NCBI GenBank assembly: GCA_029879645.1
Contig: JAOUPX010000006.1
Span: 1-56,657 of the forward strand
Direction of reading: 5' to 3'
Length of the DNA stretch: 56,657 nucleotides
Source of the DNA: Nitrospinota bacterium
GTDB taxonomy: Bacteria > Nitrospinota > Nitrospinia > Nitrospinales > Nitrospinaceae
Shown here: one piece after another, positions 51,523-56,657 of the stretch
Numbering within the stretch: position 1 is the stretch's first letter
Layout of the letters: each line of letters begins with the position of its first letter
Translations under genes and position numbers: made by a program
Notes under the pieces: generated by a model
Databases searched by the model: none
What the model was told of the DNA's origin: nothing
The model's input: the letters and a program-made list of their open reading frames with translations, nothing else

Positions 51523-51930
51523 ATGAAAAATTTCTTTTTGACGCTCCATATGGTTTCGATGTGCCTCGTCGTGGGCACATTGTTTTTGCAGTCACTGACC
51601 GTCGTGTTCCGCCTGCGGCTGAAATCGGCGGAGGAACGCGAAGGCCTACGCAAAACCCAGAACCGCATCCATAAATTCATATACTATCCGATCCTGTTCG
51701 TGACGGTCGCTTCCGGTCTGTACCTGGCCATAAAAACCGGGGTATTCGACGAGAGCAAATGGATTTATCCGAAACTCGGACTTCTGCTGGTGCTGGCGGC
51801 CCTGGGATTTCAGAATGGCCGGCAGATCAAACAGGACCATTTACCCAAAAAGTACGCTATGATGGTGCATATCGCCATATTCATCATCGCCGGCGGCATG
51901 ATCTATCTCGCCACCGTCAAACCGTTTTAG
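51523..51930 (+). CDS. CopD/DUF2269-like membrane protein
   Basis: A 135-residue protein with four hydrophobic helices. LHMVSMCLVVGTLFLQ at the N-terminus, RIHKFIYYPILFVTVASGLYLA, KLGLLLVLAALGF and HIAIFIIAGGMIYLA resemble the CopD/DUF2269/HemJ group, in which histidines can ligate heme or copper. The histidines at 9, 49 and near 117 lie at helix positions suitable for such binding, but that is inference. It is followed after 4 bases by a 49-residue membrane gene. Confidence 0.65.
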   Translation: MKNFFLTLHMVSMCLVVGTLFLQSLTVVFRLRLKSAEEREGLRKTQNRIHKFIYYPILFVTVASGLYLAIKTGVFDESKWIYPKLGLLLVLAALGFQNGRQIKQDHLPKKYAMMVHIAIFIIAGGMIYLATVKPF

Positions 51931-51934
51931 AAAC

Positions 51935-52084
51935 ATGGACATACTCCTCACCATCATCGCCAGCGTCATCATGCTCGTGGGATTCCTCGTCGTCTGCCGC
52001 ACCAGCGCCGAAGAGGAGGATGAAGAGGAAGATGAGGAAGCGCCCGCCCCTCCCGCCACCCACGACAAAAAATCATCTCATTAG
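51935..52084 (+). CDS. 49-residue single-pass membrane protein with acidic tail
   Basis: ATG 51935 opens a frame with a membrane helix at residues 3-21 (ILLTIIASVIMLVGFLVVC), followed by an acidic stretch (10 of 11 residues from 25 to 35 are Glu or Asp) and a proline-rich end (APAPPATHDKKSSH). It fits tightly between the CopD-like gene (4-base gap) and the uracil-DNA glycosylase gene (5-base gap). No strong ribosome-binding site is seen. The tight spacing and composition argue for a real small protein. Confidence 0.6.
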   Translation: MDILLTIIASVIMLVGFLVVCRTSAEEEDEEEDEEAPAPPATHDKKSSH

Positions 52085-52089
52085 CGACA

Positions 52090-52680
52090 ATGTCCGGCCC
52101 ACATCGTGAGTTCGAGCGCCTGACCCAACAAGCGGCGCAATGCACCACCTGTCCGAACATGGTTGACCAGAGCGCCGTGCTGGGACCAGGCAATGGTTCA
52201 ATCGATTCCAAAATCCTGTTCGTGGCCGAAGCGCCGGGGCGTTTCGGTGGAGCGCGCACCGGCATCCCGTTTTCCGGCGACAAGTCGGGGGACAATTTTG
52301 AAGCGTTGATCGCCCATGTGGGATTGACGCGGCAGGATATCTTCGTCACCAACGCGGTGTTGTGCAATCCCCTCGCCAACGGGAACAACCGGCGCCCGAC
52401 AACGAAAGAGATCGACAATTGTTCCACCTACCTGGAATCGGTACTTAAACTGATGAATCCAAAAGTCGTGGTCACACTGGGCGGTGTCGGGTTGGACGCT
52501 ATCAACCGCCTGCTGGGTACCCGCTACACGTTATCCGAAGTAATAGGCAAACCGCAAAAAACGAAAAATTTTACACTCCTGCCCCTGTACCACCCCAGCC
52601 CGCGCGTCACTAACTGGAAACGACCGTTAAGCGTTCAAAAACGCGATTTTAAAAAGATTTTTAAAATAGCGTCACCCTGA
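52090..52680 (+). CDS. Uracil-DNA glycosylase superfamily, iron-sulfur type
   Basis: A 196-residue protein of the family 4/5 group. Motif 1 VAEAPGRFGGARTGIPFSGDKSG (shown in parts: AEAPGRFGG and TGIPFSGD, near 46-62) is the uracil-binding region; the last motif YHPSPR is near 176. Four cysteines (CTTC near 18, C near 96 in VLCNP and C near 113 in EIDNC) fit the cluster ligands of family 4. Its role would be removal of uracil from DNA. The stop codon lies inside a palindromic repeat. The substrate range cannot be told from sequence. Confidence 0.88.
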   Translation: MSGPHREFERLTQQAAQCTTCPNMVDQSAVLGPGNGSIDSKILFVAEAPGRFGGARTGIPFSGDKSGDNFEALIAHVGLTRQDIFVTNAVLCNPLANGNNRRPTTKEIDNCSTYLESVLKLMNPKVVVTLGGVGLDAINRLLGTRYTLSEVIGKPQKTKNFTLLPLYHPSPRVTNWKRPLSVQKRDFKKIFKIASP

Positions 52681-52723
52681 CCTTGTCGAAGGGGGGCACC
52701 ATGCCATGCTTCGACAGGTTCAG
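52677..52723. repeat. REP-like palindrome overlapping the glycosylase stop codon
   Basis: CTGACCTTGTCGAAG (52677-52691) is an inverted repeat of CTTCGACAGGTTCAG (52709-52723), 13 of 15 positions pairing with a 17-base loop. The cores TTGTCGAAG and CTTCGACA resemble a palindromic repeat family that I recognise from many bacterial genomes. The glycosylase stop TGA (52678-52680) is the start of the repeat. No second copy was noticed in the window. Confidence 0.6.
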
Positions 52724-52758
52724 CAAGACAACCCGGCTCCAATTACCTCGTTCCCGCC

Positions 52759-52789
52759 TTGACCCGGCCCTCGCTCGGTCTTATATAAT
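52759..52789 (+). promoter_or_regulatory. Sigma-70-type promoter for the two-helix membrane protein
   Basis: TTGACC at 52759-52764 and TATATA (52782-52787, 17-base spacer) or TATAAT (52784-52789, 19-base spacer). Start is expected near 52795, giving a leader of about 77 bases with two hairpins. Confidence 0.55.
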
Positions 52790-52846
52790 TAAAGACATAA
52801 GGGAAGAATCACCCCAACCCCTCTTTAAAAATAGGGGCATACTGGG

Positions 52847-52867
52847 TCCGGCCCCTGGCCGGAGGAG
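52847..52867 (+). promoter_or_regulatory. GC hairpin that overlaps a ribosome-binding site
   Basis: TCCGGCC (52847-52853), loop CCT, GGCCGGA (52857-52863): a perfect 7-bp stem. Its 3' arm contains the first bases (GGA at 52861-52863) of the ribosome-binding site GGAGGAG (52861-52867). Folding could thus lower translation of the gene at 52873. A weaker hairpin (CCCCT with AGGGG) lies upstream. Confidence 0.45.
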
Positions 52868-52872
52868 TAATC

Positions 52873-53187
52873 ATGTTTGAGCATAATATGAATCATAAAG
52901 ACATATTCGACGAAGGTTATAAAAGCCTGCAAAAGGGCATCCTGTTGTTCGGCGGATCGCTGGTCATGCTGGCCATTTTGATTTTCCTGTTCCCGGCATT
53001 GATCGGGTTCATTTTCGCCGCGTTCATCCTGCTGGCCGGAACCGCAATCCTGGCGGTCGGCTGGAAGGTTTGGCGATTTAAAAAACACCTCGGCAGTTCC
53101 GAGGAGTGGTCGAAACCGGTCACCGCCTCGTTCCGGACTGAGGGCCCGCATTACACCAAACGGCGCATCATCGTAGTGATGAAATAA
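52873..53187 (+). CDS. Two-helix membrane protein of unknown function
   Basis: A 104-residue protein. A polar N-terminus (to 22), two adjacent membrane helices (about 23-42 and 45-65; LVMLAILIFLFPALIGFIFAAFILLAGTAILAVGW) and a basic C-terminal tail of about 35 residues. GGAGGAG lies 5 bases before the ATG. Both ends are predicted in the cytoplasm. I do not recognise a family. The leader has a hairpin over the ribosome-binding site. Confidence 0.7.
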   Translation: MFEHNMNHKDIFDEGYKSLQKGILLFGGSLVMLAILIFLFPALIGFIFAAFILLAGTAILAVGWKVWRFKKHLGSSEEWSKPVTASFRTEGPHYTKRRIIVVMK

Positions 53188-53280
53188 GATGGCGATGACA
53201 ACTTTTCATTCTCGGGTTCCCAGCCTCGGTGAAATTGGCTCCCCCGCCAGGGGGCAACGTATTTTCGTGGTGATAAAATA

Positions 53281-54213
53281 ATGCGAAGCCTTTCATTAGA
53301 GAGCCTAGACAAACCATGGAGCGTCATCACTTTCGGGTGCTGGCAGATTGCGCCCAGCGGCGGTTGGGGGGATTATTGCACTCCACAGGATGCCGACACC
53401 TCGGTGAAAGCCGCGCTTGATGGCGGTATCACCGCCTTCGATACGGCGGAAGGTTATGGCGACGGCGAATCGGAACGCCGCCTGGGAAAAGCCCTCGGCT
53501 CCAAAAAAAATGACGTCCTGATCATTTCAAAAATATGGCCGGACGCGGACCTGACCCTCGCCAGCTATCAGGAACGGTTGGAGGGTACCCTCCGCGCCCT
53601 GGCCCGGGATTTTGTCGACGTCTACCTCGTCCACTGGCCCGGCGGTTTTTTCAACACTCCAGACAAATCCAAAAAACTGGTGGACATCATGACTGCCCTG
53701 CGTGACAGCGGTAAGGCCAAAACTGTCGGCCTGTCCAATTTTGAAACTGACGATTTAGCTCGGTTCGGCGACCATTTGTCCGAGTTCGTGGTCAACCAGG
53801 TTGCCTACAACCTGCTGGAACGCGAATATGAAAGCCAGGGTCTGGAACTGTGCCAGAATGCGGGCGTCGGTACCATGGTCTATTCCCCTTCCGCGCGCGG
53901 GCTCCTGGGCGGACGCCTGAAGGCCGATTCCCCAACACGCCAACAATACGAGGTGTACCAGGAACCGCTGTTCAGCCACTCCAGGGAAGTCCTCAAAACG
54001 GTTGAAACCATCGCGGAGGAAGCGAATACCCAACCCATCAACGTCGCTTTGGCCTGGGTATTGTCTCGCCCGAATGTTGTGACGGCTGTTGTCGGATCGA
54101 AAAAACCCGAACAGATCAAACAGTTCTGCCGGGCGGGCGACCTCGAACTCAGCACGGAGCAGTTGTCCCGGCTGACCGCCGCCAGCGACGCCTTTCACAC
54201 CCACAAATCCTGA
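53281..54213 (+). CDS. Aldo/keto reductase
   Basis: A 310-residue second member of the aldo/keto reductase barrel family, distinct from the one at 18132. Tetrad residues: Asp and Tyr in FDTAEGYGDGESERRLGKAL, Lys in LIISKIWP, His in LVHWPGG. VNQVAYNLLERE, MVYSPSARGLLGG and VTAVVGSKKPEQI are cofactor and barrel motifs. Substrate unknown. No ribosome-binding site is obvious, and the 93-base gap before it contains a GC hairpin (CCCCC with GGGGG, 53241-53254). Confidence 0.92.
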   Translation: MRSLSLESLDKPWSVITFGCWQIAPSGGWGDYCTPQDADTSVKAALDGGITAFDTAEGYGDGESERRLGKALGSKKNDVLIISKIWPDADLTLASYQERLEGTLRALARDFVDVYLVHWPGGFFNTPDKSKKLVDIMTALRDSGKAKTVGLSNFETDDLARFGDHLSEFVVNQVAYNLLEREYESQGLELCQNAGVGTMVYSPSARGLLGGRLKADSPTRQQYEVYQEPLFSHSREVLKTVETIAEEANTQPINVALAWVLSRPNVVTAVVGSKKPEQIKQFCRAGDLELSTEQLSRLTAASDAFHTHKS

Positions 54214-54266
54214 CCGGTTCTTCCTCTCCATTTTCTTTCTTCTGACATTGGGAGTATGATGAGGCC

Positions 54267-54629
54267 ATGACGAACGAATGGCAGGACATCCCGGAAGATG
54301 ACGGCATCACCCTCGGGCCGGAAGAGGCGCTGGCGAGGGAAATCGCCAGATCCAAGGCCCTCAAGGTGGAGCGACTGCGCCTGAAGGATCAGGTCGAGAA
54401 GTTGACCGCCCAAAACCGGGCTTTGGTCGAGGAAAATGAGGCATTAAAGCGAAAACACCGAGACTCCTCCGAAAACCGGGAACCATCGGATGATCGCACA
54501 CCGCATTCGGCCTCTCTAAGGCGGGAAAACAGCTGTTTGCCAGGTAGATGGGCGTTTATCCTCCTGGTATTCAATCTGGCGGCTATCGGGATATTACTGC
54601 TTTTCCTGCTTCAAAAATCCGGTTCATGA
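54267..54629 (+). CDS. Tail-anchored coiled-coil protein
   Basis: A 120-residue protein: a charged helical part with a coiled coil (about 28-68; SKALKVERLRLKDQVEKLTAQNRALVEENEALKRK in parts), a short polar linker, then one C-terminal membrane helix (about 94-115, WAFILLVFNLAAIGILLLFLLQ). The layout is that of a tail-anchored protein facing the cytoplasm. No family recognised. It stands 53 bases after the aldo/keto reductase. Confidence 0.65.
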   Translation: MTNEWQDIPEDDGITLGPEEALAREIARSKALKVERLRLKDQVEKLTAQNRALVEENEALKRKHRDSSENREPSDDRTPHSASLRRENSCLPGRWAFILLVFNLAAIGILLLFLLQKSGS

Positions 54630-54647
54630 CCGACAGAGCGGAAATAT

Positions 54648-54675
54648 TTCAAATTAATTGAATCCCGACTATAAT
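54648..54675 (+). promoter_or_regulatory. Promoter of the PuuD-N-like gene
   Basis: TTCAAA at 54648-54653, 16-base spacer, and a perfect TATAAT at 54670-54675. Start near 54682, giving a leader of about 104 bases that contains a short hairpin (TCCAG with CTGGA) and a T-run near 54730. Confidence 0.5.
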
Positions 54676-54785
54676 AATCCCATCTTATCCAGTAATTGCT
54701 GGAGGGGTTTCAAACCAGATGTTTATCCCGTTTTTTTCAGGTTTTTAATATACCAATATCAATTTGGAACTTTAGGAGGGCATTT

Positions 54786-55250
54786 ATGTGGGTAGCTGAG
54801 TTTTTTCATGTGCTGATCGGAATTCTCTGGATCGGCCTGTTGTATTTTTTCAATCTGGTGCAGGTGCAGTCCATGCCCAAGATGACCGAGGCGGGCGCCG
54901 CCAAACCGTACACACAAATTATTCTGCCGAAAGCGCTTTTCTTTTTCCGGCACGCAGCCCTGTGGACCGTCATCACGGGAATTATTTATTATGTCGTAGG
55001 ACGCGGCAAGGTACAGGGAATCCCCAGCCCTGAGATCATGATCGGAATGCTGTTGGGAATCATCATGGCATTCAACGTTTGGGTTCTCATCTGGCCCAAC
55101 CAGAAAAAAATTATTGCAGGAGAACTGGAAGGCGACGCATTGGCGAAAGCCAAACGGACCGCATTTCTCGCCAGCCGCACCAATGCCTGGCTCTCGCTAC
55201 CCATGCTGGCGTGCATGGTTGCGGCCAATCACGGCGGTTTCGGGTTCTAA
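54786..55250 (+). CDS. Membrane protein resembling the N-terminal domain of PuuD
   Basis: A 154-residue protein with four membrane helices. WVAEFFHVLIGILWIGLLYFFN, LFFFRHAALWTVITGIIYYVV, MIGMLLGIIMAFNVWVLIWPNQ and SLPMLACMVAANHGGFGF resemble the membrane domain found before the cytochrome c part of PuuD-type urate hydroxylases. Three histidines at helix positions (8, near 59 and near 150) could bind heme or act in a quinone site. ATG 54786 has AGGAGG 7 bases upstream. A strong terminator follows, so it is probably a single-gene transcript. The biological role is unknown here. Confidence 0.7.
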   Translation: MWVAEFFHVLIGILWIGLLYFFNLVQVQSMPKMTEAGAAKPYTQIILPKALFFFRHAALWTVITGIIYYVVGRGKVQGIPSPEIMIGMLLGIIMAFNVWVLIWPNQKKIIAGELEGDALAKAKRTAFLASRTNAWLSLPMLACMVAANHGGFGF

Positions 55251-55288
55251 CCCGATAATTATCACTTAGATAAACAGATTGTTCGACC

Positions 55289-55339
55289 GGAGACGGTTCA
55301 GGATAAAATCAAATCCTGACCGTCTCCTTATTTTTTTTT
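55289..55339 (+). terminator. Strong intrinsic terminator
   Basis: A long stem (GGAGACGGTTCAGGAT, 55289-55304, with ATCCTGACCGTCTCC, 55313-55327; one bulged T), an 8-base loop and a T-rich tail (TTATTTTTTTTT, 55328-55339). This is the best terminator in the window and ends the PuuD-N-like transcript. Confidence 0.9.
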
Positions 55340-55440
55340 GGCTGTTGAGCCTGTAAAAGCAGACGCTTCCCTGCACATGGGCTCCCACTTCCCGCAAATC
55401 CCTCTTCCATGAAAGCATTTCCTTATATAAGATGTAGTTT

Positions 55441-56657
55441 ATGAGCAACGCTTCAAAAGACTCCGAATATACCCCCTGGAAAAAACCGCCCCAAAATCGG
55501 TGGAAAAAACTCTTGAAGGTGCTGTTTTTTGGTCTGGCTCTGTTGATGGCCGGTGCCGGCGCTGTTGCATGGTTTCTGGACATGGACACCCTGCGGGAAT
55601 CCCTGGCTAAAACCTTGTCCGAAAATACCGGCACGCAGGTGGAGATCCAATTCCTCGATCTGGGCTACTCGAATGGCCTCGGTTTGGAAGCAGGAGGGCT
55701 GACAGTACGCACCGGCGAGGCGGGACGTCAACTGCTGTGGGCCGAAAGCCTGTTCCTTGAGGTTAAAGTCCTTCCCCTGTTAAAGGGAGAGGTGGTGGTT
55801 GAGAATGCCGCCATTGTCAAACCGAGAATTAAAATATACCGGGAAGCTTCCGGATCGCCAAAAACTGAATTCAAAAAAACGTCGCTGTCTTCTCATAATA
55901 AAAGAACGGTGGGTGATTTTACGATGGCCCAGGTGATCAGACCCGAACCGCAAACCCAGGAGAAACCCGCGGTACCGCCAAGCAATCCCCCTGCTTTAAT
56001 AGAGCGCCAGCTCCTGAATGATTTTCGCAACCGTCTGAAGCGGTTTCATATCACCGCTGAAAATATTCATGTAGAACAGGGAACTCTTCAGATCATCCAT
56101 GGTGAACAGCAGGATGCCAGCGAGAGCAAGCCGCTGGGGTATTCTTTCGATTTAAAAATCCGGCGGTCGGGTTCTGATACCATTGATTTGATTCTGGAAG
56201 ATCTCCATCTGGACCTGGGTCCGTTGTTTTTGCTGGGGAGGGTGGAAGCGGATGATGTGCTCTCGGACAACTCGCGCCTGGAAGTCCAGATTCGCACCAA
56301 ACCGTTCTCTTTTCCCGAATTGATCCGGGCCTTTCAACCCCCGCAGGAGGTAACTAGCGGCACCGCTAACAAACAACCGATTCCCGTTCAAATTGAACAA
56401 CTGACCCTGCTGGCCTCCTGTCCTTTAAATTCCCTGGCCGATGGTGCCGCACTGTCCCGCGACTTAAAAGCGGAAACCCGTTTTGTGACCCGCGATGCTC
56501 AAATTCCTATCGGGGAGCATGAACTGCTGGTTTCCCAAATCAAAGGAAAAGCCCGATGGGACGAAAGTTTTATCCTGTATGAAATCCAGGGAGAAACGCT
56601 CAATGGGAAAGCCCGCATAGAAGGACAACAGCCCTTCACTCTGATCGCTACCGGAGA
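55441..56657 (+). CDS. AsmA-like protein, N-terminal part (truncated by the window edge)
   Basis: 405 complete codons of a gene that runs past the right edge. A basic N-terminus (to 24) precedes a membrane helix (about 25-45, LLKVLFFGLALLMAGAGAVAWFL), then a predicted periplasmic region with the AsmA start pattern: LRESLAKTLSENTGTQVEI, LGLEAGGLTVRT, AESLFLEVKVLPLLKGEVVVENAAIVKPRIKIYRE. Such proteins act in lipid transport or outer-membrane homeostasis. No good ribosome-binding site is seen. A similar, shorter AsmA-like gene is at the left end of the window. Confidence 0.85.
   Translation, partial: MSNASKDSEYTPWKKPPQNRWKKLLKVLFFGLALLMAGAGAVAWFLDMDTLRESLAKTLSENTGTQVEIQFLDLGYSNGLGLEAGGLTVRTGEAGRQLLWAESLFLEVKVLPLLKGEVVVENAAIVKPRIKIYREASGSPKTEFKKTSLSSHNKRTVGDFTMAQVIRPEPQTQEKPAVPPSNPPALIERQLLNDFRNRLKRFHITAENIHVEQGTLQIIHGEQQDASESKPLGYSFDLKIRRSGSDTIDLILEDLHLDLGPLFLLGRVEADDVLSDNSRLEVQIRTKPFSFPELIRAFQPPQEVTSGTANKQPIPVQIEQLTLLASCPLNSLADGAALSRDLKAETRFVTRDAQIPIGEHELLVSQIKGKARWDESFILYEIQGETLNGKARIEGQQPFTLIATG

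Noticed and set aside
51841-52068. Minus-strand frame with a long serine run
   Set aside because: The serine run is the antisense of the acidic tail (GAG/GAA/GAT codons) of the 49-residue membrane protein.
53241-53254. CCCCC-GCCA-GGGGG hairpin before the second aldo/keto reductase
   Set aside because: Short stem and no T-run directly after it, so not called a terminator; could be a chance inverted repeat.

Overview
The window is a gene-dense stretch of chromosome from a Gram-negative bacterium. An outer membrane is implied by lpxD, lolC/lolD, several lipoprotein signal peptides and two AsmA-like proteins. RNase Y, GatCA amidotransferase, a three-subunit SdhCAB of the Bacillus/epsilon type, RpoN-type promoter sequence and a zapA-6S RNA-folate gene order fit a deeply branching or delta-like lineage. 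Nitrospinota is my best guess, but this is inferred from gene content and was not tested. I see no prophage, transposase, CRISPR array, tRNA or rRNA.

Layout. 1-3534 (+): tail of a class V aminotransferase, an unknown protein, an AsmA-like protein and a solitary nuoN. 3541-5424 (-): a secreted ankyrin-repeat protein. 5666-6829 (+): a TPR lipoprotein. 6838-10439 (-): a compact run of a LipM-like acyltransferase, an FG-GAP lipoprotein, a double TerB protein, a small zinc-binding-like protein and dtd. 10585-19079: a heme-motif/FGE-domain protein, two small proteins (one behind a consensus sigma-54 promoter), an MscS channel, thpR-recA-recX with a REPIN-like element between recA and recX, a prepilin peptidase and an aldo/keto reductase. 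19227-20951 (+): an ABC exporter preceded by an attenuator-like leader.

20976-33458 (-): a 12.5 kb block of housekeeping genes all read leftward: pheT, a coiled-coil protein, zapA, 6S RNA, a 5-formyltetrahydrofolate cyclo-ligase, rny, lysS, lolC, lolD, lpxD, an LRR protein and accA. 33616-42012 (+): rnr, comEC, a diguanylate cyclase, a lysine-rich small protein, gatC and gatA. 42014-43775 (-): a DUF4197 lipoprotein and a 2-hydroxyacid dehydrogenase. 43975-56657 (+): an HU/IHF protein, a zinc-ribbon protein with a structured leader, sdhCAB, ispH, a squalene/phytoene synthase, a DUF1566 protein, a run of small membrane proteins, a uracil-DNA glycosylase, a second aldo/keto reductase, a PuuD-N-like membrane protein with a strong terminator, and a truncated AsmA-like gene at the right edge.

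Most unusual points: (i) a leader before the ABC exporter whose terminator 3' arm can pair with an upstream GC-rich segment; (ii) a consensus sigma-54 promoter in front of an orphan 91-residue protein; (iii) three genes whose best promoter places transcription start at or within a few bases of the start codon (leaderless mRNAs); (iv) PheT lacking its N-terminal OB-fold tRNA-binding domain; (v) a CXXCH heme motif fused to a formylglycine-enzyme-type domain; (vi) two very small predicted membrane proteins (37 and 49 residues). I did not find one large, clearly new multi-gene system; the novelty here is regulatory and in small proteins.
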